Part shown: positions 1-7,304 of the stretch, one piece after another
How positions within the stretch are numbered: position 1 is the stretch's first letter
Layout of the letters: every line of letters starts with the position of its first letter
Source: JBKBXU01 sp046313675
Lineage (GTDB): Bacteria > Bacteroidota > Bacteroidia > Cytophagales > Cytophagaceae
Direction: 5' to 3'
Length of the DNA: 15,961 bases
Assembly: GCA_046313675.1 (NCBI GenBank)
Contig: JBKBXU010000072.1
Coordinates: forward strand, 1 to 15,961
Translations under genes and position numbers: made by a program
Notes under the pieces: model-generated
The model's database searches: none
Seen by the model: only the letters and a program-made list of their open reading frames with translations
Told to the model about the DNA's origin: nothing

Positions 1-3000
1 CCAGACATGCTCTTTTTCTTTTTTCCTTTTAAAGAAATAAACATAGCCGGATTTGTCTCCCAAGGTTACAATTCTGCGATCAATAAATACTACGGTATCG
101 GTTTCATTAGCCGAATATTTTCCACATAACAAAGCCTTTGCTAAAGCTTCCTGGGTATTATATTCACTATCCAGCCTATCTAACCGGTTGATATCCTTTA
201 ATCTGTTATACAGCATTACACGGTAAAAATCATTCTTACTGAAGTTTACCCACAGGCTATCCTCTGTTTCCTGGTTTGCTTTTAAAAGATGAAGGGATAC
301 CAGGAAACTAATATTTTTATCTTTCTGGTTGACCATTTTATGAAAGACCTGTTTGACATCTTTATCATTGTAAAAAGGAATCAGAAGAGCAGAATACTTC
401 CCAAGTATATCACCGTTGTTTGGTCTTTTCGAAGACTTGCTATCCTGGCTTACACGTCTTTTCAATTCTTCACTTGTTTCTCTTAAAATTTCATCCTTTT
501 TAAATTTATAGACTTCCGATTTGACAAAGCCACTATCCACTAATGCGGCAAGTAACCTGTAGCTATTTTCTTTGTATTCAGGATATCTTGTTAGCTCTAA
601 CATAGAAGGGAACAACTTCGCAGCCAACTGAAGTGAGTCGTACAGTTGATTATACATACGATTAATATCACTTTTACCATAGAGAGGAGCTTCCGAAGCA
701 AGCAACTCAGATAGCAGTTTATAGGATTTCTGATTTTTAGTGCCGGCTAGTTTATTTAAGATAATTAACTGCAAATGGGCACTATCGGAAGATTCTTTAT
801 AAAATCTTCGAACAAATGCTTCTGAATCTTTAGTCTCAATAGCTACAATTTTCTCAATAAGTCTCTGCTTTTGAAACTTATTATCTGTAAAGTTTTTAGT
901 AAACTTTTTATCCTCCAATATGGAAATTAAATTAGGCAAATCACTGTCTTGAAAATTCACGTAGGCAGTAGCATAAAGAGCGGATTTAACGATGGTAGTA
1001 TCATCGGAGGCACAAGCTTCGAAAAACTTTTTCGATTTATCTGTAAAAAGAAAATCCGGCTCACCTTGCTTCAATGGGGCAAAGGAGTTAAAGAATTCAG
1101 AAACAAATTTACTTTCCTTGCCCGTAGTATCAATAGTAGCTTTGACAATATAAAACAGGTTGTCAGCAAGGACAAGCTTAGTCTTAACAGCTCTGGAGCT
1201 ATTGGTATCTGTCAAGAGGAAAGTAGTTTCATTAGGATTGTTCCACACCTCTTTCTCTATAACCAAACTTCCCCTATCGCTAATAAAATGTTTTGACTGT
1301 TCCCAAAACTCATCTTTATCCATACTAAAAAAGTCGGTAAACCTATTATAGACCACCTCTATGACCTCTGAGCTTGGTAATGAGACATAGTACAACGACT
1401 TTTCATTTGAAAAGAATTGATCTTTTTCTTTTCTCTCTTTTGTGCGCTGGTCCTTCATGTCTTTTTTGTATAGAAATTCTCCATACAAGGGAACAGGAGT
1501 AGTAACCTTATACCCATGCAATGTATCTTCATAAACCGTAAAGCTTCCTGCATACTGCTTGTCCGTCAAGTTAAACGTAGAGGCAAAACCCACAAATGCT
1601 AAACTATCAGAATTCTTCGTGGCCATTAAAAAGTATTCGGGGCCGGAAATAAGTACCCTTAAGTAGAGATTTTCAGAATCCTCCCTGGTAGCCTTTATGT
1701 CTATTACAGGAGATCCTTTATAGGTAGCAAATTTTCTATCTGAAATTTTGTACTCAATCTCTTTACAAAAATTCTTAGCAAGCTGATACAATTCAAAAGT
1801 ATCTTCTTCTATGTAGGTAAAATCAGGATAAGTGGTTTTTGAAAATAAATAGTAATTCCCCTTATCATCATAGCTTTGCACCATGTAATCTCTCTTAATT
1901 CTGGCGTTTTCTTTAGAATTATCTTCTCTTATATAATCACCAGGCATTTTAACAGAGAAACCTGCGCCTTTTGAAGCAAAGGTATTCTCTCCCTGCCGGG
2001 CAGGTCTGAATTTAATTGAACTGATAAAACTATTGCCTTCCTTGGTTGCGTATTTTTTTATTCCGGCAACTTTAAAAATAACCACCTCCAAAGGCGTAAT
2101 GTAGATTTTATATCGCTGTTGATTTCCGGTTTTGGTTACATTAAGTATATCAAAGCCTTCGATATTTCCTTCCACAATGCGTTTTTTCTTAAGAATTTTT
2201 CCCGGGATATTCTCAAAAAGTATACTGTCTATTTTCTTATAGTAATCGTTTTGCGAGAGATCCGTCAGAAGTCCATAGGTATTCTGTCGGATAATTGAAT
2301 AATAAGCTCCATTCGCCATATCTGCACAGAAGTATTCTTTGTAAGCTCCTTCGTCCGAATAAGAATAACTGGTAGGTGTTTGAAAAACCTTTCCGGGAAC
2401 ATTTACTTCAAATAAAGAATCTTCAGCATAGTGTTTGGTAAAGGTATTTTTGAAGGTCATGTTTTCAATTTTATCCTTCATTTTAGAATGAGAGCCATCG
2501 TTCTTTATTACTCTCACTGTATAACCTTTCTCACGAAGCATGTTTAGCATACCCATTTCTCCGGGAAGGTGAGCAGCACCGACACCTGCAAATAATGAAT
2601 GGTGCTTGAGAATAGAATCCATTCTCTCAACCATAATGGCATTCCGCTTAAACAACATATATTCCCTGTAAAGCTTGGTTTCAGAACCTCTGCTTATGGA
2701 ATCAATCAAATTAAGATCCCCTCTTCGATAGGCATCTTCAAGATCCTCCCAGCTGTCACCTTCATAGGTATACTCCATATTCTCTTTTTTGGAGCCGGTT
2801 TCTTCCATTACAGCTTTATAAGAAAATTCTATTGTTTCGTCCAGCTTCTCCAGCCCGGTAATTTTTTTATTTAGTTTCTTACCTGCTTGATAAATAAATA
2901 AATCCAGGTATGTATCTTCCTGAAAATCTTCACTTGCTTTTCTTGATCTGTAAAGCAGGTAATTGGCAAAATGGTCTTCCTTAGAAAGTACCATTCTGAA

Positions 3001-3375
3001 TAAATTGTTGGTTGGAATCCCTAAATAGAAGGCACTGGTATAAAAATTATCACCATTTCCTCTCTCCCAGTTTTCCCTTTCTTTATAAAAAGGTGAGCTA
3101 AATATCTCATCAACAAAAATATCCGGATTGATTTCAAGGGCAATCATATCGGTGTTTTTCAATGCTTCAAAGAATGATTCCGGCAGGTGAAACGCTATCT
3201 TATTGCTCACATGCATGGTTCCATATAAGTAAGACGGTTTCTTCAAACCATTTCCCGAAATTTCCCAGAGAAGTCCGTTTTCTGTACTTTTGGTTTTAGT
3301 CTGGGCAAAAATTGAAAAACTGATAAATGAAAACACTAAAAAAATGCTGGTAAATATAGTTTGAATACGATTCAT
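1..3375 (-). CDS. Exported TraB/GumN family protein with very long C-terminal extension (3' end beyond window)
   Basis: The frame is open from ATG at 3375 (minus strand) to base 1, giving 1125 residues without a stop; the C-terminus is outside the window. Residues 1-25 form a Sec signal peptide (MNRIQ, hydrophobic core, SIFAQ before the likely cut). The TraB/GumN (Tiki-like) domain spans about 30-295. It shows the paired motifs GTMH (52-55) and GAAHLPGE (266-273), plus an acidic residue in ALEIN (about 100). In this family the GxxH motifs and a Glu are the proposed metal or catalytic residues. Residues about 300-785 look like three related alpha/beta modules, each ending in a similar strand (FISSIKF about 450, FVGFASTF about 593, FVSEFFNSF about 757). 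Residues about 785-1095 are helix-rich and may be HEAT-like. Typical GumN proteins are about 300 residues, so most of this protein is extension. Its substrate is unknown; Tiki relatives are proteases, but activity here is only inferred. It is transcribed divergently from the transporter. Confidence 0.88.
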   Translation of the reverse strand, partial: MNRIQTIFTSIFLVFSFISFSIFAQTKTKSTENGLLWEISGNGLKKPSYLYGTMHVSNKIAFHLPESFFEALKNTDMIALEINPDIFVDEIFSSPFYKERENWERGNGDNFYTSAFYLGIPTNNLFRMVLSKEDHFANYLLYRSRKASEDFQEDTYLDLFIYQAGKKLNKKITGLEKLDETIEFSYKAVMEETGSKKENMEYTYEGDSWEDLEDAYRRGDLNLIDSISRGSETKLYREYMLFKRNAIMVERMDSILKHHSLFAGVGAAHLPGEMGMLNMLREKGYTVRVIKNDGSHSKMKDKIENMTFKNTFTKHYAEDSLFEVNVPGKVFQTPTSYSYSDEGAYKEYFCADMANGAYYSIIRQNTYGLLTDLSQNDYYKKIDSILFENIPGKILKKKRIVEGNIEGFDILNVTKTGNQQRYKIYITPLEVVIFKVAGIKKYATKEGNSFISSIKFRPARQGENTFASKGAGFSVKMPGDYIREDNSKENARIKRDYMVQSYDDKGNYYLFSKTTYPDFTYIEEDTFELYQLAKNFCKEIEYKISDRKFATYKGSPVIDIKATREDSENLYLRVLISGPEYFLMATKNSDSLAFVGFASTFNLTDKQYAGSFTVYEDTLHGYKVTTPVPLYGEFLYKKDMKDQRTKERKEKDQFFSNEKSLYYVSLPSSEVIEVVYNRFTDFFSMDKDEFWEQSKHFISDRGSLVIEKEVWNNPNETTFLLTDTNSSRAVKTKLVLADNLFYIVKATIDTTGKESKFVSEFFNSFAPLKQGEPDFLFTDKSKKFFEACASDDTTIVKSALYATAYVNFQDSDLPNLISILEDKKFTKNFTDNKFQKQRLIEKIVAIETKDSEAFVRRFYKESSDSAHLQLIILNKLAGTKNQKSYKLLSELLASEAPLYGKSDINRMYNQLYDSLQLAAKLFPSMLELTRYPEYKENSYRLLAALVDSGFVKSEVYKFKKDEILRETSEELKRRVSQDSKSSKRPNNGDILGKYSALLIPFYNDKDVKQVFHKMVNQKDKNISFLVSLHLLKANQETEDSLWVNFSKNDFYRVMLYNRLKDINRLDRLDSEYNTQEALAKALLCGKYSANETDTVVFIDRRIVTLGDKSGYVYFFKRKKEKEHVW
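1992..2004. repeat. GC-rich 13-base palindrome inside the TraB/GumN gene
   Basis: CCTGCC-G-GGCAGG is a perfect inverted repeat around one central G, embedded in otherwise AT-rich coding DNA (it encodes part of the link RPARQGE near residue 460). It may be a copy of a dispersed short palindrome; only one copy is present in this window, so this is a weak call. Confidence 0.35.
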
Positions 3376-3414
3376 AAAGGAACTAAACTAAGGGATTGCT
3401 AAACATAATAGACT

Positions 3415-3422
3415 CAAATTTA
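3415..3422 (-). promoter_or_regulatory. Candidate -7 box for the TraB/GumN gene
   Basis: Read on the minus strand this is TAAATTTG, an exact match to the Bacteroidota -7 consensus TAnnTTTG. It would place the transcript start about 30 bases before the ATG at 3375. No convincing TTTG -33 box is visible 19-21 bases upstream, so the call is tentative in such AT-rich DNA. Confidence 0.35.
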
Positions 3423-3528
3423 TTTAAAATAACGTATAAGTTAAGCTATTTATATTAAAAAATAAAATATTGGTACATAGTATTCACTACAAGCTATATT
3501 TAAGATGAAATTATTATTACTCTATTAG

Positions 3529-3559
3529 TTTGATATATTAAATAGATTAAAGATATTTG
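3529..3559 (+). promoter_or_regulatory. Candidate promoter for the SLC13 transporter
   Basis: TTTG at 3529-3532 is followed after 19 bases by GATATTTG at 3552-3559. This fits the Bacteroidota pattern TTTG-N19-21-TAnnTTTG with one mismatch. The box lies only 14 bases before the ATG, leaving a very short leader. AT-richness makes chance matches likely. Confidence 0.3.
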
Positions 3560-3573
3560 AAAAAAAATCAGGT

Positions 3574-5355
3574 ATGGACGCCATTATTTTAAGTTTTATT
3601 TTGCTAGCTGCATTATTCCTTTTTATAAGCGAATGGATACGTGTAGATATTGTAGCCTTGTTAATAATGAGCGCTTTGATTGTTACGGGCATCCTTTCCC
3701 CTATGGAAGCTGTAGAGGGCTTTAGCAACCGGGCAACCATCACCGTTCTTTTTATGTTTATTCTGAGTGCTGCTGTGTTAAAAACTGGCGCTCTCACCTC
3801 CATTGGCGTTTTTTTTGCAAAAATGTTCAAAAAAAATTACTCCCTTGGATTATTAACCATGATGGTTACTATTGCGGGAGTATCTGCCTTTATCAACAAT
3901 ACGCCGGTAGTAGCTCTTTTCATTCCTATCATTATTCAAACAGCCAAAGAAGCGGACTTCCCTGCCGGAAAACTTTTGATCCCACTTTCCTTTGCCTCCA
4001 TCTTTGGTGGTATGTGTACTCTTATTGGAACATCTACCAATATACTGGTTGATGGTATAGCACGTCAAAGCGGTGAAGAGGGTTTCAGTATGTTTACCCT
4101 TGCTCCTGTTGGACTTACCCTGCTGGTAGCCGGTATGTTATACATGCTGTTCATAGGTAAAAATTTACTTCCGGACAGAAAAAGCGGGAATGAGGGAAAT
4201 TACCATCTTAGAGATTACATTGTTGAAATCGAATTATTTGAAGAAGCCCGTTCAGCCAACAAAATGATCCGGGAGGCTCCTCTTGTTACGGTAGACAAAA
4301 TGGACATTCTGGAAGTAATCAGAAACAAAGAAGTCTACTCACTTCCCTCGGGTGATTTTATTCTCCGACCCGGTGATGTTTTAAAAGTACGAAGCAATGT
4401 TGAAAAACTTCAAAAATTAAAAGACAAACTAAAAATAAAAGTAAACCCTCCTATTAAGGTAAGCAATCACCACTTTGCGTCAAAAGATACTTCGCTAGTA
4501 GAATTGATTATTACTTCAAACTCGCGTTTTGAAGGGAAAACCATGCAGGAGGTAAACTTCAGGCAACGATACAGAGCCATTCCACTGGCCATCAAACATA
4601 GAGAAGATATTCTTCACGATCGCTTGATGAATACAAAGCTAAAACCTGGAGATGTTGTACTTGTAGAGATAAAAAACAACAGGCTTGATAAAATTAAGGA
4701 AGAAGAACTCCAGCAAAATCAACCGTTTTTATTAATAACTGAACATAAAAACAATTCCATCAACTGGAAAAACTTTACTATTGTAATCTCCTGTCTGCTG
4801 GGTGTTATATTATTATCGGCATTTAACATACTACATGTGCTGGGTGGTACGCTCATAGCATCTGTAATTATAATTTTGACAAGGTGTATTCCTGTAAAAG
4901 AAATATATGATGTGGTTGACTGGAAGGTGATTTTTTTACTCGCAGGCGCACTTAGCCTTGGTATGGCTATGGAGAAAACAGGCCTTTCGGTGATCGTTGC
5001 AGGAACAGTAGTTGAAAATGTAGGCTTTCTCGGACCTATAGCGATTTTATCTGCACTATACCTGCTAACCTCCCTGCTTACTGAAATCATGTCCAACAAT
5101 GCAAGCGCAGCTTTGCTTGCCCCTATTGCCATATCCACAGCTCATCAGTTGGAGTTGTCGGCTATGCCTTTTCTAATTGCGATAACCCTTGGCGCTTCGG
5201 CAAGTTTTATGACTCCTGTTGGCTACCAAACTAATACAATGATCTATGGAGCCGGTGGTTATCGGTTTAAGGATTTTACGAAAGTCGGGGTAGGATTAAA
5301 TTTACTATTCTGGATCCTGGCAACGTTTGTAATTCCATTCTTCTTTAGTTTCTGA
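3574..5355 (+). CDS. SLC13/DASS family transporter with two TrkA-C (RCK_C) domains
   Basis: This 593-residue inner-membrane protein has the divided layout of DASS/CitT-type permeases. About six hydrophobic segments fill residues 1-195, a soluble region spans about 205-390, and a second membrane half covers 399-593. The paired substrate- and sodium-binding signatures are present in both halves: INNTPVV (107-113) with GTSTN (152-156), and MSNNAS (506-511) with QTNT (552-555). The soluble part carries two TrkA-C-like modules (about 210-285 and 298-370), each with the typical LRPGDVL or LKPGDVV turn (265-270, 357-362). Such domains usually bind a small ligand and regulate transport. Family substrates are sulfate, dicarboxylates or other anions, and I cannot tell which applies here. 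Start ATG 3574 fits the first membrane segment. The gene appears monocistronic, with a hairpin just after the stop. Confidence 0.9.
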   Translation: MDAIILSFILLAALFLFISEWIRVDIVALLIMSALIVTGILSPMEAVEGFSNRATITVLFMFILSAAVLKTGALTSIGVFFAKMFKKNYSLGLLTMMVTIAGVSAFINNTPVVALFIPIIIQTAKEADFPAGKLLIPLSFASIFGGMCTLIGTSTNILVDGIARQSGEEGFSMFTLAPVGLTLLVAGMLYMLFIGKNLLPDRKSGNEGNYHLRDYIVEIELFEEARSANKMIREAPLVTVDKMDILEVIRNKEVYSLPSGDFILRPGDVLKVRSNVEKLQKLKDKLKIKVNPPIKVSNHHFASKDTSLVELIITSNSRFEGKTMQEVNFRQRYRAIPLAIKHREDILHDRLMNTKLKPGDVVLVEIKNNRLDKIKEEELQQNQPFLLITEHKNNSINWKNFTIVISCLLGVILLSAFNILHVLGGTLIASVIIILTRCIPVKEIYDVVDWKVIFLLAGALSLGMAMEKTGLSVIVAGTVVENVGFLGPIAILSALYLLTSLLTEIMSNNASAALLAPIAISTAHQLELSAMPFLIAITLGASASFMTPVGYQTNTMIYGAGGYRFKDFTKVGVGLNLLFWILATFVIPFFFSF

Positions 5356-5369
5356 TTTAAAAATAAGGA

Positions 5370-5400
5370 AGGGAGCTGCTAATCCGGCTCCCTATCTTTA
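5370..5400 (+). terminator. Hairpin after the transporter gene
   Basis: AGGGAGC (5370-5376) pairs with GCTCCCT (5387-5393) around a 10-base loop, followed by a short U-rich tail (TATCTTTA). It begins 15 bases after the stop codon. The stem is GC-rich but the T tract is interrupted, so termination may be partial. Confidence 0.6.
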
Positions 5401-5513
5401 CATCCATTTCGGACTATCATCCACAAAATAATGCCCCCATTTTAAAATAATTACCTTTCTAAAGAACAAGTCCTACCCTTACCATAGTTATACTAAGTAT
5501 AGACTTGTTTGAC

Positions 5514-7205
5514 ATGCTAAGACATCTTTTTGCCTTATTCTGGATTTTAATAATACTCACCTCTTGTGAAGAAAGGGAGAACAAGGAGGCTTCAGCCAAA
5601 AAGCATGGACAATCACGTCTCAAAAAAGAAATTACACTAAACCAGGAATACATTGACAGTGTTGCCATTGACACTTTTCTTCTAAAGAATCAATACTACC
5701 GGATGCACAGAGAGGAGATTCATACTTTCTATGGAAAAAGAAACTACCAGCTAGCCTGGTCGGAAAAAGGCTTTCTTATACCTCAAACAAGCATGTTTTT
5801 AAACATCGTCATTAACCTTGACAGACACGGATTGATTACCGACCTTGATGAAAGCAACAGGATAAACAACTTATACAAATCTGTTCGTCAATCAAAGGAA
5901 CTAACGGATCCTAATGTAGTAAAAGCCCGAAAAGAGCTGGATATTTTTCTTACTGCTTCATTCTTTAAGCACGCTCCTCATCTATGGTCCGGCATGGTTG
6001 ATCCAGGCAAAGCAAAGCTGGAATGGTATACAGAACCCAAGAAAATCACCTATGATGAAAAACTAGATTCCATCTTATACGACAACGATTATGAAAGCAA
6101 CCCATTCCTTGAACATGAGCCACTGCATAAAGAATATAAAAAGTTAAGATCAGCATTGTCAAAGTATAGAAGTCTTCAAAGAAAGGGAGGTTATACAGTG
6201 GTTGATTTAAAACATAAACAAAGACTGACACGCGGTGATACAGGAAAAAGCGTACAGGCATTACAACAGCGATTAATTGAGAGTGGTGACCTGAAAGAAA
6301 ACAAAAATGAAGGGCTATTTGATTTGGAGCTAAAAAAAGCTGTAGAAAATTTTCAAATGAGGCATGGACTTAAGGAAGACGGCATTGTAGGTGGTAAAAC
6401 TCTGGTGATGCTAAATACGCCTGTAAGCGATCGGATCACCCAAATTTTGATAAACATGGAGAGGTGGCGGTGGGTACCTGAAAAAACTCAAAAAAACTAT
6501 CTCATTGTCAATATTCCTGAGTATAAACTGCACGTCTATGAGGAAGAGGAAGAAAAATGGGAAATGAACATCATCGTGGGAACAGAGGCAACCGGCACAC
6601 CAGTATTTAATGATGAAATTGATCACATTGTGTTCAGTCCTTCATGGATGGTTCCGCGAAGCATTGCATTAAAAGAAATTCTTCCCGTGGTAAAGCGAAA
6701 CCCCTCCTATCTCGACAAAAGAGACATTGAAGTGTACGATGGCAATTTAAAGAAACCCATCAATCCTGATACCATAGACTGGAAATCAATCGAAGAAGAA
6801 GATTTGAGATTTACCTTCAAGCAAAACCCCGGCAGGCATAACCCCTTGGGAAGGGTTAAGTTCATGTTCCCAAATCATTTTGATGTTTATTTACACGATA
6901 CCCCCTATGGCCATCTGTTCAACACCAAAGAAAGAGGCTTTAGTTACGGATGTATTCGAATAGAAGAGCCTCTCAAATTGGCTGAATACCTTTTAAAATC
7001 TCAGAAAGGATGGACAAAAGAAAAAATCAGCAATTCAATGAACTCAACAGAAGAAGTTTATGTAAAAATAGAGAACCCGATACCGGTGTATATATTATAC
7101 TTTACTGCCTGGGTTGATGATGAAGGAGTGGTGTATTTCAGAGAAGACATCTATAAGCATGATCAGAAATTATCAAAAATTCTTTATCAGGACAATCAAC
7201 CATAA
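5514..7205 (+). CDS. YcbB/LdtD-like L,D-transpeptidase, lipoprotein
   Basis: From ATG 5514 the product is 563 residues and starts with a lipoprotein signal: MLRHLF, a hydrophobic core, then LTSC with the lipidated Cys at 18. An upstream in-frame TTG (5505) would add three residues but is less likely. Order of parts: an N-terminal scaffold as in E. coli LdtD (about 45-225), a PG_binding_1 peptidoglycan-binding domain (about 237-300, with GIVGGKTLVMLN), then a YkuD catalytic domain (about 328-500). The catalytic pair is visible: His461 in LHDTP and Cys480 in SYGCIR. The C-terminal IPVYILYFTAWV segment also resembles LdtD. The enzyme should make 3-3 (mDAP-mDAP) cross-links in peptidoglycan from the periplasmic side. 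The SHGC histidine is Tyr here; LdtD itself lacks it (SSGC), so activity is still expected. The gene appears to be its own unit between two terminators. Confidence 0.92.
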   Translation: MLRHLFALFWILIILTSCEERENKEASAKKHGQSRLKKEITLNQEYIDSVAIDTFLLKNQYYRMHREEIHTFYGKRNYQLAWSEKGFLIPQTSMFLNIVINLDRHGLITDLDESNRINNLYKSVRQSKELTDPNVVKARKELDIFLTASFFKHAPHLWSGMVDPGKAKLEWYTEPKKITYDEKLDSILYDNDYESNPFLEHEPLHKEYKKLRSALSKYRSLQRKGGYTVVDLKHKQRLTRGDTGKSVQALQQRLIESGDLKENKNEGLFDLELKKAVENFQMRHGLKEDGIVGGKTLVMLNTPVSDRITQILINMERWRWVPEKTQKNYLIVNIPEYKLHVYEEEEEKWEMNIIVGTEATGTPVFNDEIDHIVFSPSWMVPRSIALKEILPVVKRNPSYLDKRDIEVYDGNLKKPINPDTIDWKSIEEEDLRFTFKQNPGRHNPLGRVKFMFPNHFDVYLHDTPYGHLFNTKERGFSYGCIRIEEPLKLAEYLLKSQKGWTKEKISNSMNSTEEVYVKIENPIPVYILYFTAWVDDEGVVYFREDIYKHDQKLSKILYQDNQP

Positions 7206-7232
7206 ACCTGTGGATGAGGAAGTTAATTTATC

Positions 7233-7261
7233 AAAAAAACTGACATAATGTCAGTTTTTTT
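7233..7261 (+). terminator. Rho-independent terminator after the L,D-transpeptidase gene
   Basis: ACTGACA (7239-7245) and TGTCAGT (7249-7255) form a perfect stem with a 3-base TAA loop, flanked by an A run (7233-7239) and a T run (7255-7261). It starts 28 bases after the stop codon. Its half-sites also match elements upstream of groES, so a second role as an operator is possible. Confidence 0.85.
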
Positions 7262-7274
7262 ATGCTTTTTTCTC

Positions 7275-7282
7275 TATATTTG
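7275..7282 (+). promoter_or_regulatory. Promoter -7 box for the miaB operon
   Basis: TATATTTG is a perfect match to the Bacteroidota -7 consensus TAnnTTTG. It sits just after the preceding terminator and 22 bases before ATG 7305, so the leader would be about 15 bases. The -33 region is a T tract without a clean TTTG. This position supports starting miaB at 7305. Confidence 0.6.
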
Positions 7283-7304
7283 CATCGTTGAAACCATAGT
7301 ACCT

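Larger units (their letters stand above)
3376..3573. other. AT-rich divergent intergenic region
   Basis: This 198-base stretch separates the TraB/GumN gene (leftward) from the transporter (rightward). It is strongly AT-rich and holds no credible open frame or RNA gene. It must carry the start signals for both genes; the two candidate promoter boxes are listed separately. I see no long inverted repeat. Confidence 0.6.

Noticed and set aside
949..1296. Plus-strand open frame of 115 codons
   Set aside because: It lies entirely antisense to the long TraB/GumN frame, which has a signal peptide, domain motifs and 1125 open codons; the small frame resembles no protein.
4719..5138. Antisense frame of 139 codons within the transporter gene
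   Set aside because: It is a shadow of the conserved DASS motifs on the other strand, and no promoter or family resemblance is seen.
5505..5513. TTG start for the L,D-transpeptidase
   Set aside because: ATG 5514 gives a compact standard lipoprotein signal with Cys18; the TTG adds only three residues without benefit.
6942..6959. Loss of catalytic function in the L,D-transpeptidase because SHGC is SYGC
   Set aside because: Cys480, His461 and the following Arg are intact, and the related E. coli LdtD also lacks that histidine.
7248..7304. N-terminal extension of MiaB starting at ATG 7248
   Set aside because: The codon is within the terminator hairpin and upstream of the TATATTTG promoter box; the 19 residues do not look like MiaB.
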